DNA of 64,000 nt from Candidatus Sulfotelmatobacter sp. (GCA_025462865.1 JAOAPI010000130.1:1-64000); one strand, 5' to 3'; shown: positions 9,981 through 22,087, counted from the first letter of the stretch. The notes: generated from the sequence alone by a model not told the origin. Translations and numbers: made by a program.

Positions 9981-12407
9981 TCACTCATATCTAAGCGCCA
10001 CCACCGGATTGACGGACGCGGCGCGCCACGCCGGAGCAACGCAGGCGACCACCGAGACAAGAACTAAAATGGCGGCCGCGCCCAGCAAAGTCAGGGGATC
10101 GCGGGGACTGCCCCCCGTCCACGCGCCGACCACGCGACTCAGCGCCACACTGAGCCCAAGCCCGACTACAATCCCTGCCGCAAGCATTAACGCCGTCGAA
10201 CTGATTACCAATCGCAGAATGCTGGTACGCGGAGCGCCCAAAGCCATCCGTATGCCAACCTCCTGTGTGCGTTGCGTCACCGCAAACGAGACAACGCTGT
10301 AAAGTCCGGTTGCAGCCAGCGCCAGGGCCAGAATCGCGAAGAGTGAGAATAGAGTTGCGATGAAACGTCCTTGCGCCCATCCTCGCGTTTCCAACATCCA
10401 CATGAGAGTGTGGTCCTGGCCTACAACGAAATCTGCATTGAGTTGCCGCAGCCGTTGCTTTACTGCCAGTAGTGCCGCCTCTGGATTGCCGGCGGAGCGC
10501 ACAAATAGCGATTCGTCCGGCGGCAAAACGAAGCTGTAGGGAAGAAACACGGCGGGCTTGGTCGGACGATCCAGCCCGTCATTAAGCGCATCGCCTACGA
10601 CTCCGATCACTTCGAGCCAATCGTCTGGAGCTCGCGTCAGCAGCAGGTCGGGCCGCTCCACTTTGAGCATGGAACTGCGCACTCCCTGGCCAATCGGGTT
10701 CTCGCCGCCCAGAAACTGCTTCACGAATGCCTGGTTCACCAGAGCCAAATGAGCCGCCCGACTTACTTCCAGATCGTTGAAGATTCGACCCGCCAGCAGC
10801 GGAACGCGCAACGTGGAAAATTCCTGTGGGCTCACCAGCCCCAGCAACGATTCCGCACCTGTCAGCGACGGTTTGCTCCGAATGTCGATTTTTGCGGTGA
10901 ATCCTCCAAAGGGCGGAAACCATGAAGTCGATATAGTGGCGCTCTCCACCCCCGGCACTTCGGCGATGGCCTTCCGAATTACTTCGTTTTCATTCAGACG
11001 TGCCTGCCATGTCGGATACGCTCCCTGCGGCATGGAAACATCCATCACAAAGACGTGGTCGGGGTCGTAGCCCAACGGCGTGTGTGTCAGGGCGACAAAT
11101 GCTTTCATCGCTCCGCCCGCGCCCGCCATCAACAGCAGAGTGAGGGCAACTTGTCCGGCGATCAGAATCCGATGCGTATTGCGGCTGCGCGCGCTTCCTG
11201 TGTGTTTCGTGCTGTTTGCCTGTATCAGCTCACTGATGGGTGGGCGCGAAAGCTGCCAGGCCGGCGAGATACCGAAAAGGATCCCAGTAATCACGGCAAC
11301 CGTCGCGCTGAAGACAAGCACAGTCCCATTCACGCGAATCGCCGCTTCATGCGGAAACGAGTACAGCGGAAGCATGGAAGATAGTGTTCCGACCCAACTG
11401 TAGGCCGCCAACACCCCAAGTCCCGCCCCGGCAACAGAAAGCAGCACCGACTCTGTAAGCAGTTGCCGAATCAGGCGCGAGCGGCTGGCGCCGATCGAAG
11501 CCCGAACCGCCAGTTCGTGTTGCCGCGCAATTCCTCGCGCCAGCAGCAGAATGGAAACATTGGCGCAACCGATCACCAGCAGCGCCAGCACTGCCGCGAA
11601 CAGCAGTACCAATTTCCCGGAAAAGCGGCCCAGTATCTCTTCGTTAAGCGTCACGATCGCGACTTTTTTATCGCGTCGAAAATCTCTGGGATCGTCCCTA
11701 CTGAAACGATCGACCAGCACCTGCAGCTCAGCAGCGGCAACCCCATGCTTCACACCCGGCTTCAACTTGATGAATGACATCCAGTAGTCGTGCGGATCCG
11801 CAGTCGGCGTACCCGGCACATATATATCGGAGTCGCCCCACGTGAAGCGGGGAGCGGCTACTCCGATGACGGAATAGAGAGCGTGGTCAAGCTCGATTGT
11901 CTGCCCCACCACATTGCGATTTCCCCCGAACTGCTGCTGCCAGAAAACGTAACTCAACACCGCGACCGGAGATACTTTGCCCCCAGGCGCATCCGACGGA
12001 GTGAACCCGCGTCCTACCGCAGCCGGCACCCCCATGTAGGTGAACAGATTGGGGGAATATTGACCGACTCTTACGGAGATCGGGAACTGCCGACCCGTCA
12101 GGGTTTCCTGCCGCTGATTCTGCAGAAAAACATCGTCTATCGAAGAGGCCCGCAGCAGTTCCTGATTTTCCGCGCCGTTGACGAAGAGCAAGTCTCCGCG
12201 GTCGCTCTTGTCCCGCATCTCCACATGCACCATGCGGTCTGCATCTCGATAAGGATAGGGATCGAACAGGACTCCGTACACCACGCTGAAGATCGCGGTA
12301 GTGGCCCCGATTCCCAGCGTGAGTGAAAGCAGCGTGGTAAACGCGAATCCCGGCGATTTCCGGATTTGCCGAAACGCATAACGAAGATCCTGAAGTACGC
12401 CGTTCAT
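9981..12407 (-). CDS. ADOP-type efflux permease D
   Basis: 808 residues, with the same layout as its neighbours. The N-terminus is DLRYAFRQIRKSPGFAFTTL; the coupling motifs are RQHELAVRASIGA in the first FtsX block and RTQEVGIRMALGA in the second; it ends VNPVVALRYE. A GAGGAGGAG ribosome site overlaps the stop of permease C, six bases before the ATG, so the two are translationally linked. The periplasmic domains differ from those of A, B, C and E far more than the membrane parts do, which suggests different substrates or hetero-oligomeric pairing within a single exporter family. Confidence 0.93.
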   Translation of the reverse strand: MNGVLQDLRYAFRQIRKSPGFAFTTLLSLTLGIGATTAIFSVVYGVLFDPYPYRDADRMVHVEMRDKSDRGDLLFVNGAENQELLRASSIDDVFLQNQRQETLTGRQFPISVRVGQYSPNLFTYMGVPAAVGRGFTPSDAPGGKVSPVAVLSYVFWQQQFGGNRNVVGQTIELDHALYSVIGVAAPRFTWGDSDIYVPGTPTADPHDYWMSFIKLKPGVKHGVAAAELQVLVDRFSRDDPRDFRRDKKVAIVTLNEEILGRFSGKLVLLFAAVLALLVIGCANVSILLLARGIARQHELAVRASIGASRSRLIRQLLTESVLLSVAGAGLGVLAAYSWVGTLSSMLPLYSFPHEAAIRVNGTVLVFSATVAVITGILFGISPAWQLSRPPISELIQANSTKHTGSARSRNTHRILIAGQVALTLLLMAGAGGAMKAFVALTHTPLGYDPDHVFVMDVSMPQGAYPTWQARLNENEVIRKAIAEVPGVESATISTSWFPPFGGFTAKIDIRSKPSLTGAESLLGLVSPQEFSTLRVPLLAGRIFNDLEVSRAAHLALVNQAFVKQFLGGENPIGQGVRSSMLKVERPDLLLTRAPDDWLEVIGVVGDALNDGLDRPTKPAVFLPYSFVLPPDESLFVRSAGNPEAALLAVKQRLRQLNADFVVGQDHTLMWMLETRGWAQGRFIATLFSLFAILALALAATGLYSVVSFAVTQRTQEVGIRMALGAPRTSILRLVISSTALMLAAGIVVGLGLSVALSRVVGAWTGGSPRDPLTLLGAAAILVLVSVVACVAPAWRAASVNPVVALRYE

Positions 12408-12420
12408 TTTCGACTCCTCC

Positions 12421-14868
12421 TCACTCGTATCTCAACGCCGTCATAGGATCTACCTTCGTCGCTCGATATGCGGGAATGACGCTGGCAAACAAAGCGATCG
12501 CCGCGAGCAGACCCGTTACCGCAAAGAAAGTAATGGGGTCGGCGGGCTTCACCTCGTAGATCAAACTCGACAACACACGACCCAAAGCCAGCGCTCCCGC
12601 CGCGCCGATCGCCATGCCCAGCAAGGCTGGCTTCAACCCCTCGACTACCACCATGCGCAGCACATCGCCCACCCGAGCTCCCAGAGCCAGCCGGATTCCA
12701 ATTTCTCTTACTCGCCGTCTTACGCTGTAAGACAGCACGCTGTAGATGCCCCCTCCCGCCAGCAACAGCGCAAGCCCGGCGAAAGCGCCCAACAGCAGCA
12801 TATTGAACCGCTGCTGCGAAAGAGAATTCGCCACCAAATCATCCATATTCAAAATGTCGCGCAGCGGCATCTCGCGATCAACATCGTGCACGGCATTCGA
12901 CACCGCAGTCGCCATCCCCGCCGAACCGGAAGCGGACCGCACCACCAGCGTCATCGGAAACGATTTCCATCCTCCATTCGCGGGCGCGGAAATTTGCTCC
13001 AGCGGAAAATAAAGAGTTGGGCTCGGGCGCGTCTGGTCGAGGCCGTCCATCTTCACATCGCCCACCACCCCCACTACTTCGCGCACCGCATCTGGAAAAA
13101 AAGTTAAAGTAAGCCGCTTGCCCAAAGCGTCTTCGTTCGGCCAAAACTGTCGAGCCATCGATTCGCTGATCAGCACCACCGTCGGTCTTCCCGCCAAATC
13201 GGTATCGCTGAAGTCGCGCCCACGCAAAATCGGAATCCGCAGCGCGCTCATGTAACCCGGCGTGCTCAGCCGTACATCAACCTCCGGCTGCTCCGACATC
13301 GGCAGGATCGGCCGCCCTTCGATCGCTACCGGTTGATGCGACCCTCCATTGTCCAGGGGAACGTCGTCGATCACGCCCGCGGATTCGACTCCCGGCAACC
13401 GTCGCACTCGCTGCAACACCTGTCTGAAGAAGCCTGCCTGCTGCGACGGCTCGGGGAATTTCGCCCGCGAGACCATCGCGCTCATCGTCAAAACATTGTG
13501 CGAATCAAATCCTGGATTCACAGCATGCAGTCTCTGAAAACTGCGGATCATCAAACCTGCGCCGACCAGCAGCATCAATGACAGAGCGACCTCCAGCACT
13601 ACCAGAATGCTGCGCGTGCCATGCCCGCTCGAATCCGCATCCGTGCGCCCCAGCCCTTGTTTCAGCGACTGGCTCACGTTCCCCCGGCTCAAACGAAGCG
13701 CCGGAAGAACTCCCGCCAGAATCCCTGCGACTACAGAAATGATGGCTGTGAAAGCGAGCACCTTGGCATCCAGCTTGACTTCAACCGAATGCGAAAGCTT
13801 GTCCGCCAGAAACGCCATGATCAGTCGGACCCCGGCATGCGCATAGGTCAGCCCCAACGCCCCTCCCGCCAGCGCGAGCAGCACAGACTCAGTAATCACT
13901 TGCCGCAGGATGCGTGCCGAACTGGCGCCCAGCGCGGTTCGAATCGCAATTTCCTTTTGGCGCCCGAACGTTCTCGCCAGTGCAAGGTTGGCCACATTCA
14001 CGCTGGCAATTAGAAGGACGAATGCCACCGCTCCCAGCAGCACCAGCAATGCCGGCCGCACATCGCTGACCAGATCGTCATGCAAAGGCACCACCACGGC
14101 GCCCCATCCCTTGTTATCCTCCGGATACTGTTGCTCCAGTCGGCTGGAGATCGTATTCATCGCCGCTTGCGCCTGCTTCAAATCAACACCCGGCTTGAGA
14201 CGGGCAACCACCACCGAGTGATGTTCTCCCCGCACCGCTCGTTCCTTGTCCGTCCAGGCCATCGGCGTCCACATCTGCGCGAAGTCGGGAAACTGAAAGC
14301 TCACCGGCATCACGCCCGCCACCAGATAGCTCTGGCCATCTAGGTTTATGTTGTGCCCCACAATGTCGCGATTTCCTCCGAAGCGTTCTTGCCAGAGTCG
14401 ATGACTCAGTACTACGACATTGGAGCGGCCGGCTTGATCTTCTTCGGGAGTAAACACACGCCCCAGCATCGGCTGAATTCCCAGCGTCGAAAAGAACCCG
14501 GACGACGCGCTACATGCATCGACCTGCTCTGGCTTATCGCTGCCTGTCAAAATGAATCCCCGGAAACTGTAGATCGCCATCCCTTCGAAAACCTGATTCT
14601 GCCGCTCCCAATCCAAATAATTCGCCGCGGAAACCGAGAAGGTCGGCATTCCCGGAAAACTTTTCGCCGGAGGAACATGCCACACCCGAACCAGCCGGCC
14701 AGCATCTTTGAACGCCAGCGGCCGCAGCAGCACCCCATTCACTACGCTGAAGATGGCGGTGTTCGCGCCAATCCCCAGCGCCAGCGTAACCACCGCCACC
14801 GCGGCGAAGCCCGGGCTCTTGCGAAACTGGCGTAGAGAAAAACGTATGTCCTGAAATATTCCCCTCAT
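12421..14868 (-). CDS. ADOP-type efflux permease C
   Basis: 815 residues from the ATG at 14868, chosen because GGAG lies 6 bases upstream and overlaps the TAG stop of permease B; an ATG at 14874 lies inside that ribosome site. Coupling motifs are RQKEIAIRTALGA and RVREIGIRLALGA, and the end is VDPMTALRYE. MacB_PCD and FtsX domains are duplicated as in its neighbours. It belongs to the same operon and is presumably energised by one of the two ABC ATPases encoded at either end of the permease block. Confidence 0.93.
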   Translation of the reverse strand: MRGIFQDIRFSLRQFRKSPGFAAVAVVTLALGIGANTAIFSVVNGVLLRPLAFKDAGRLVRVWHVPPAKSFPGMPTFSVSAANYLDWERQNQVFEGMAIYSFRGFILTGSDKPEQVDACSASSGFFSTLGIQPMLGRVFTPEEDQAGRSNVVVLSHRLWQERFGGNRDIVGHNINLDGQSYLVAGVMPVSFQFPDFAQMWTPMAWTDKERAVRGEHHSVVVARLKPGVDLKQAQAAMNTISSRLEQQYPEDNKGWGAVVVPLHDDLVSDVRPALLVLLGAVAFVLLIASVNVANLALARTFGRQKEIAIRTALGASSARILRQVITESVLLALAGGALGLTYAHAGVRLIMAFLADKLSHSVEVKLDAKVLAFTAIISVVAGILAGVLPALRLSRGNVSQSLKQGLGRTDADSSGHGTRSILVVLEVALSLMLLVGAGLMIRSFQRLHAVNPGFDSHNVLTMSAMVSRAKFPEPSQQAGFFRQVLQRVRRLPGVESAGVIDDVPLDNGGSHQPVAIEGRPILPMSEQPEVDVRLSTPGYMSALRIPILRGRDFSDTDLAGRPTVVLISESMARQFWPNEDALGKRLTLTFFPDAVREVVGVVGDVKMDGLDQTRPSPTLYFPLEQISAPANGGWKSFPMTLVVRSASGSAGMATAVSNAVHDVDREMPLRDILNMDDLVANSLSQQRFNMLLLGAFAGLALLLAGGGIYSVLSYSVRRRVREIGIRLALGARVGDVLRMVVVEGLKPALLGMAIGAAGALALGRVLSSLIYEVKPADPITFFAVTGLLAAIALFASVIPAYRATKVDPMTALRYE

Positions 14869-14877
14869 CACCATCTC

Positions 14878-17361
14878 CTACTCGTATCTCAGTGCCACCA
14901 TGGGATCGACGTTGGTTGCCCGCCTCGTCGGCAGATAAGTGGCCAGACACGCTACCGCAGCCAACAAAACCGAAACTCCCGCGTAAGTAATCGGATCACT
15001 GGACGTAACGCCCACGAGAAAATCGCTGACCATGCGGCCCACGGCGAACGCCGTTAGCAGGCCAACGGTCAAGCCGGATGCGATGATTACCGCGCCTTGG
15101 CGTCCGATCATCCGGAGGATGTCGCGCTTTTGCGCGCCCAGAGCGATGCGCAGACCAATCTCCTGCGTGCGCTGGCTCACGGCGTACGACATCACTCCGT
15201 ACACGCCAACAACTGCAAGAGTCAGCCCCAGCAATCCCAGCGTCGCAGCCAGACTCGCTCCAACTTCGAAAAACAATAAGCCGTTTCCTCCGTGCAGGGC
15301 TTGCGTCATGGTTCGTACGCCGTAGATTGGAACCGCCGGCGCCAGAGACTGCGCGACTTCTCTCACCTGTGGGACGATGGCCTGGGAGCCTTGCTCCGAG
15401 CGTATCTGCAGCGTTTCCGACGGCGCGTAACTCTGCGCGACCGGCAGATAGAAGATCGGTTCGAATGCCCCATAAAGCTGGCCCATTCGGCTGTTCTGCA
15501 CCACTCCGACAATGGTCGCGGGATGCTTGGGATCGGAAGTCACCGCAAAAGATTTGCCCAGGGCATCCTGGCCCGCCCAATAGCGTTCCGCCATCGCCTG
15601 GTTGATCGCGGCCACGTGAGGCGAGTTTTCATTGTCCTCGTCGCTGAAATCACGGCCGCGATTTAGCGGGATGCGCATAGTTCCGAAATAGTCCGGGGAC
15701 ACAGCATTGAATTCCGCATGAGGGGCCTCCTGGTTTGAGGAAGTTACGTAGCCCGGAATCGCCAGGTCGCTGCCTTGCACGGAATCGCTCAGCGGGACCA
15801 CCGAGGCAAGGCTCGCAGACCGTACTCCGGGGAGAGCTCGCGTACGCTCCAGCATCGCTCGATAGAAAGCCCGTCCCTGCACTTCCGTATAGCCGATCTC
15901 ATTCGGGTCGAGCGTCAAATTGAGGACACCCTGGGGATCGAACCCCAAATCACTACTCTGAACGCCGCGGAGACTGCGCACAAAAAGACCTGCGATGATC
16001 AGCAATGTCAACGATCCGCCAACCTGTACGGCGACCAGAATTCCGCGCAAACGCTGGCGTCCGCCGGTCGAGGTGCGTCCGCCTTCGTGCAGGACTTCGC
16101 GCAAGTTGCCTCGCCACACCCGGGCTGCAGGCATGACGACGACGAACATCCCGGTGAACACGGCGACGGCCAATGCATACACAAACACATGCCAGTTGAA
16201 ATCGAAATTCAAGACAATGGGCAACTCAGTTTGCAAAGAGACCGAGCCGAGTAATCGCGTTCCGCCCAGACCGAGCAGAAGTCCCAGGCCGCAACCGAGC
16301 GCAGCCACCACCAGACTCTCGGTGAACAGTTGGCGAACTAACCGGCCATTCCCTGCGCCCAGCGCGGCTCGCACGGCCATCTCACGTTGGCGTCCCGCCG
16401 CGCGGACTAGAAAGAGATTAGCGACGTTCATGCAAGCGAGAGCCAGAACCAGCGCGGCTAAAGTCATGAACAGAGCTGCCAGCTTGGGGAAAGGATTCGT
16501 ACTTCCCGAGATGATTCCCGCGGGCCCCAAGGGATTGGCGCGCAGGTCGCCAATTCCCCGGTCTCGGGGATATTGCTTCAGCAGGCGCTGGCCCACTACC
16601 GCCATCTCGGACTGGACTTGCTTCACTTTCGCGCCGGGTTTCATCCGCGCAATGGCGATCATGCTGCGTGTGCCGGGATTTGCCAGGAAGTCGGCGGCGA
16701 CTCCTCTCTCGATCAGAAACATGCTGAGCGGAAGATATGCCTGGATCTCAAGGATGGGCGTCGGCCCAAGAAACCCCTTGGGCGCGACTCCAACGACGGT
16801 AACGGGATGACCGTTAATCGAGGCGGCTTTCCCGACGATCGCGGGGCTGCCACCGAAGCGAGTCCGCCAATAGTCATAACTCAGAACGACTACCGGGTCC
16901 GCACTTACAACCTTGCCTTCCGTGCTCAGAATGAAGCGGCCGGCTGCCGGCGTAATGCCCAGCACTGAGAAGAAATCGCCGCCCACGTAAGCGGTCTGAA
17001 CCGACTCGGTGATCCCGTCCACACTCATGCCACTTTGAGAGTTTTGCGCGCCCGCCAGACCGCCGAAAACAAATGATGTTATTCCGGAAAAGACATCCGT
17101 AGTCTGCTTCTGAATCTCCGCAAACTCCGGATACGAGAATTGAACTTCGGAATTTCCGCCAGGCCTGGCAAAGGCCAGAAAATGCATCTGCTGCGGATCC
17201 TTGATGGGCAAAGAGCGCAGAACCAGCCAGTCCACCATGCTGAAAATCGTCGTGTTCGCCCCAATGCCGAGTCCAAGGGTCAACACGATAATCGCGAAAA
17301 AGCCGGGGCTATGGCGCAATTGGCGAATCGCGTAGCGAATGTCTTGTAACAGTCCGTTCAT
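14878..17361 (-). CDS. ADOP-type efflux permease B
   Basis: 827 residues from the ATG at 17361; a GTG three codons earlier (17370) is possible, and TAGGAG overlaps the stop of permease A. The N-terminus is DIRYAIRQLRHSPGFFAIIV; coupling motifs are RQREMAVRAALGA and RTQEIGLRIALGA; the end is [10 protein letters not shown]. The first periplasmic domain is the longest of the five paralogues. Family knowledge and limits are as for the other permeases; the substrate is unknown. Confidence 0.93.
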   Translation of the reverse strand: MNGLLQDIRYAIRQLRHSPGFFAIIVLTLGLGIGANTTIFSMVDWLVLRSLPIKDPQQMHFLAFARPGGNSEVQFSYPEFAEIQKQTTDVFSGITSFVFGGLAGAQNSQSGMSVDGITESVQTAYVGGDFFSVLGITPAAGRFILSTEGKVVSADPVVVLSYDYWRTRFGGSPAIVGKAASINGHPVTVVGVAPKGFLGPTPILEIQAYLPLSMFLIERGVAADFLANPGTRSMIAIARMKPGAKVKQVQSEMAVVGQRLLKQYPRDRGIGDLRANPLGPAGIISGSTNPFPKLAALFMTLAALVLALACMNVANLFLVRAAGRQREMAVRAALGAGNGRLVRQLFTESLVVAALGCGLGLLLGLGGTRLLGSVSLQTELPIVLNFDFNWHVFVYALAVAVFTGMFVVVMPAARVWRGNLREVLHEGGRTSTGGRQRLRGILVAVQVGGSLTLLIIAGLFVRSLRGVQSSDLGFDPQGVLNLTLDPNEIGYTEVQGRAFYRAMLERTRALPGVRSASLASVVPLSDSVQGSDLAIPGYVTSSNQEAPHAEFNAVSPDYFGTMRIPLNRGRDFSDEDNENSPHVAAINQAMAERYWAGQDALGKSFAVTSDPKHPATIVGVVQNSRMGQLYGAFEPIFYLPVAQSYAPSETLQIRSEQGSQAIVPQVREVAQSLAPAVPIYGVRTMTQALHGGNGLLFFEVGASLAATLGLLGLTLAVVGVYGVMSYAVSQRTQEIGLRIALGAQKRDILRMIGRQGAVIIASGLTVGLLTAFAVGRMVSDFLVGVTSSDPITYAGVSVLLAAVACLATYLPTRRATNVDPMVALRYE

Positions 17362-17376
17362 CCGAATCACCGTCTC

Positions 17377-19820
17377 CTACTCATACCTCAGTGCCACTAC
17401 CGGATCGACTTTCGTGGCGCGCCGCGCGGGAATCCACGCTCCCAGCAGCGCCACCGCCAGCAATAACAATGTGGCCTCGGCTAGAGTCTTGGCGTCAGTC
17501 GGCGCGATCCCAAATAACAGTGATCCCATCCAGCGCGCCGCTATCAATGCGCCCAGGATCCCTGCTACAGCTCCTACGCCAATCCACATCGATGTGCTCA
17601 AAACCATGAGCCGGGTCGCGCTACCGGGCGCTGCTCCCAAGGCCACGCGGATGCCGATTTCCTGCGTCCGCTGCGTCACCAGCAGCGAGACGACTCCATA
17701 GATACCGACCGCCGTCAACAGCAGTCCTGCAATCGCGAACTGCAATAGCAGCGCCGCTATGTAACGTGGTCGCTCTGCCAGCCGGGCCACGCTCTGTCCC
17801 AATGTGCTCACCTCTACCGGCAGCGTCGGATCAAGAGCCGCAACGGAATTCCGCAATTCCGTGGCCCACGTCGGCGCGTCAATCGCCGTGCGCGCAACCA
17901 CACTGATATGCTGAGAATCCGGATAACGAAACACGATGTCGTCGTCCCGGTGCTTGCGCACCACGTAGTATTCGGGAACCACCCGTCCCCCTAGTCCCTG
18001 ATTCTGCGTGTCTCCCGTAATTCCGATGACGGTGAATGCCACTCCGAGGTGTTGGTCGTCCGCCCGTAGCCGGACGATTTTCCCAATCGGCTCTTCTCCA
18101 GGGAACATGCGCCTTCCCATGGCTTCATTCAGGACGAGCGTGTTTGCAGCCGGGAGGCGATCTTGTTCTGCGAATGTTCGTCCCCGCAGGAGGCGGATGC
18201 CCAGCACTGAAAAATATTCGGGCGTCACCGCCCGCCATCCCACGACACCACCAATCCCTTCGCCCGGACTGAGCGGCGGATGGCCCTCTGCCTCCAGTGC
18301 TATAAGCGGCATGGTGCGCGCCGGTTCTTCAGGAGGAAGCGAATCGCTGAGCGCCGCCTCGCTCACCCCCGGAAGTTGCTTCACTCTCTGCTCCAGTACC
18401 TCGAAGAAGGCGCGTTGACGCCCGGCATCCGGATACTTTTGCTGCCCCAGGGAAAACTTCGCCACCAAAACGTTTTGCGTGTTCATCCCCAGAGGTTCGG
18501 TTTGAAGGTTGCGCAAGCTGCGAATCAGCAACAAAGCGCCAGAGAGCAGGACCACAGCGATGCCCACCTGCGTCACGATAAATAGTTGGCGCAACGCTGA
18601 GCGGCGGACGCCAAGCGTGTTCGCCACCACCAGCGTTTCCGTCGCCGGCTTTTCGAGCGCCGGCACTGTCCCGAATACCACGCCTGAAATGAGTGACACG
18701 ATCCCCGCGAAAACAAGAACGCGCCCATCCACGCTCGCCTCGGACAGATGCGGAATTCCTCCCGGCGACAGTGCAACAAACATTCGCACAATGAGCACCG
18801 CGATCCCACAACCCGCTGCGCCTCCGGCTAGCGCGAGGACGATGCTCTCCGTCAGCCTTTGCTGGAACAGGCGGCCGCGCCCCGCCCCCACCACGGCGCG
18901 GACAGCAAACTCCTTTCTTCGCCCCACACTCTGCGACAACACCAGGTTCCCCACGTTGGCGCAAGCGATCAGTAGTACCGCCCACCCTGATGCCAATAAC
19001 AGCCACGCACTTCGACGCGCGTCATGAACCTGCAAATCCTGAATGGTGTGCACTTGCAGGCGCAGCACCTTGCGAAATGGGGGCGGAGCCGACTGCACGA
19101 AGTCCTGAAACAGGGGCTGCAGCTTGGCTTTGGCTTGCTCGACGGTATCTCCCGGCTGCATCCGCCCGAACACTCGGATCACCGGCCCCATCAAGTTTCG
19201 CTGCACGATCGACTCGTCGAGCGCCTGCGGCACCAATACGCCAACATGCGCAAGCGTTGGAAACTCGAAATTGCCCGGTAAGACACCAACAATTCGCGTC
19301 GGCCGCCCGTCCAGTGAAATGCTGCGGCCTATCACCCCGCGGTCGCCTCCGAATCGGCTTTGCCACAACCCGTACGAAAGCAATGCGACCCTGGGAGCCT
19401 GTGGCTGGTCTTCAGCCGGAGTAAAGTTCCGCCCCGCCACCGGCTGGATTCCGAATGTTGGCAAAAACGTGGACTCCACCGCCCCACACGACACGCGCAC
19501 TGGATTCTCGTCGCTAAGATCGCAATCACTCACCCCCGATGACGATGTGAAGCCGCTGAACGCAGTCTGCTGATGCCTCCAGGTCAGGTACGAACGGGCG
19601 AAGAGAAACTCTCCCTCAATAATGGGTGCGATAACCCCGACGGAGACAAGTTGATCGCCAGCGGGATAAGGCACGCTGCGAAAAAGAATGCGGTCCACCA
19701 GGCTGAACATTGCGGTCGTTGCCCCAATTCCCAATGCCAGCGTGATCACCGCCACTGCGGTGAACCCCGGCTTCTTCCGAAGTTGGCGCAAAGAGTAGCG
19801 AACGTCCTGGACCAGCGCAC

Positions 19821-19824
<4 letters not shown>
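17377..19824 (-). CDS. ADOP-type efflux permease A
   Basis: 815 residues and first permease after ATPase 1, whose stop it overlaps by four bases (ATGA), the tightest coupling in the operon. The N-terminus is DVRYSLRQLRKKPGFTAVAV, then a periplasmic domain, an FtsX block with RRKEFAVRAVVGA, a second periplasmic domain, and an FtsX block with RTQEIGIRVALGA, ending VDPVVALRYE. The direct overlap makes it the most likely primary partner of ATPase 1. Confidence 0.93.
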
Positions 19825-20546
<722 letters not shown>

Positions 20547-20582
20547 AAGTTTTTCGCCTTCAAGTTGTGCTCTTGCGTCTGC

Positions 20583-21842
20583 CTACTCCAGCTGGATGCG
20601 ATCGGTCTTGTCCCAACGCGACATGTCGGAAAGAATCACCGTGTCGCCTTCGTGAAGACCCTCGAAAATCTGAATTGAATTCACCGACTCGCGTCCCACC
20701 TTCACTGGTACGCGCACCGCATCTTTCCCGTTCCCTTCCAGCCTGAAAAGGCTGATGGTGCTGTTTTCCTGCCCGAATGCCGGCCGTCCCACATAAAGCA
20801 CATTGTCCAGCCGCTCCAGGTCGATCGTTCCATCCACGCTCAGGTCCGGCCGCGCTCCCTTGGGCAGTTCGCCGGTTAGTTTCACGTCCACCGTCACCGT
20901 TCCGTTTTGTACTCCAGGATCGACTCGCATCACCGTGCCCGCGATCATGCCGTTGTGCGTGTCCACCGACGCGGGCTCGCCGAACTGCACATCGCGCGCT
21001 TGCGTCTCCGCGATCTTCAGCGTGGCCATCAAATGTTCCGGCTGCACCACTTTCGCCAGCATCGTTCCCGGCTGCACATGTTGTCCCACCTGTAATGGCA
21101 GCTCGACCAACACTCCGCTGATTCCCGCTCTCACTCTCAGCGCTTCCAGTTGCTTCCGCTTCAGATCCGCCAGAGTCCGGGCCTCATCTACTTTCGCCTG
21201 CTGCTGCGCGAGTTGCGTTTCAATCGCTTTCTGGTTAATCGTCAGCCTCTGCCCTTCGAGATCGTTTCTGGTGGTCAGCTCATCCGCTTTTCCCTTGGAC
21301 CCTTTGTAGGCAAGCCCTGAAATTACGCCCAGCTCGTAAAGCGCTTTGTCAGTATCCGCCTGTCGTTGCGCCTGACTGTAGTCCGCGGTCACGGTAGCCG
21401 CGCCGGCCTTCTGGGTCATCAGGTCGCTGTCCAGTCGTACTCTCACGCTTTGATATTCCGCCTCGGCCGCCTTCCACTGAAGCCCCGTATCAATCGCCGC
21501 CTGTTCGACCTGCGGATTGCTCATCTCGACCAGAATGGTGTCCGCTTGCACTTGCGAACCCGGCAACACACGGATGCGAACCACCGTTGCCTCGGTCTCC
21601 GCGGGAATCTGGCGAACCGCTTCCTGCGCTGGAATCAATGATCCCGGCCCTCGCACCTGCCGCAGCATGGGCCCTCTCTTCACCACATCGGTCCACACCG
21701 TTCCGCGTTCCACCGACGGAGCCGCCGGCTTCAGTCTCATCACCCCGATCGTCACCGCTACAACCACCACCGCCCCAATCCCAAACATCACAATCTGGCG
21801 GCGGCGTTTCTGCAGTTTCAATTCAGGTCGAGCGATGTCCAT
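20583..21842 (-). CDS. HlyD/MacA-type membrane-fusion (periplasmic adaptor) protein
   Basis: 419 residues. One N-terminal membrane anchor (~17-36), a biotinyl-lipoyl half-motif (RIRVLPGSQVQADTILVEMS), a long coiled coil (~105-235), the second lipoyl half (GISGVLVELPLQVGQHVQPG), then a beta-barrel and a membrane-proximal domain. It should bridge the inner-membrane permeases and the TolC-like channel. It is the first gene of the ~20-kb operon. No good ribosome site precedes the ATG, so the start is slightly uncertain. Confidence 0.92.
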   Translation of the reverse strand: MDIARPELKLQKRRRQIVMFGIGAVVVVAVTIGVMRLKPAAPSVERGTVWTDVVKRGPMLRQVRGPGSLIPAQEAVRQIPAETEATVVRIRVLPGSQVQADTILVEMSNPQVEQAAIDTGLQWKAAEAEYQSVRVRLDSDLMTQKAGAATVTADYSQAQRQADTDKALYELGVISGLAYKGSKGKADELTTRNDLEGQRLTINQKAIETQLAQQQAKVDEARTLADLKRKQLEALRVRAGISGVLVELPLQVGQHVQPGTMLAKVVQPEHLMATLKIAETQARDVQFGEPASVDTHNGMIAGTVMRVDPGVQNGTVTVDVKLTGELPKGARPDLSVDGTIDLERLDNVLYVGRPAFGQENSTISLFRLEGNGKDAVRVPVKVGRESVNSIQIFEGLHEGDTVILSDMSRWDKTDRIQLE

Positions 21843-21963
21843 CGATTCACTGCAAGCATGCGGTCAACCATTTTTCAGGTAGACCAACTGATGGGAAACA
21901 CAGCCAAATACCCGCGTCTCATTGCAGGTTCCGAAGTGCAAACTGTCCATTCCCGAAACACGG

Positions 21964-21979
21964 TGTCCGAAGCCGGACA
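21964..21979. promoter_or_regulatory. Perfect 6-bp inverted repeat upstream of the operon
   Basis: TGTCCG and CGGACA separated by AAGC, 122-137 bp before the membrane-fusion start codon. It could be a protein-binding site or a leader hairpin. Its position downstream of the sigma-54-like candidate argues against a classical enhancer. Confidence 0.3.
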
Positions 21980-22087
21980 ACACAATTCAGATCCACGGTG
22001 ATTTGTTTCCTTTAAGCAGCGCTTAGGAATGTAGCTAGACAAAATGAGGAAGATTGGTTGGAAAGGTGGTAGCCCGCCCGGTAATTC

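Noticed and set aside
21851-21869. GG-N10-GC sigma-54-like match next to the first operon gene
   Set aside because: The implied start site would fall at the start codon with no ribosome site, and the -24 box is poor.
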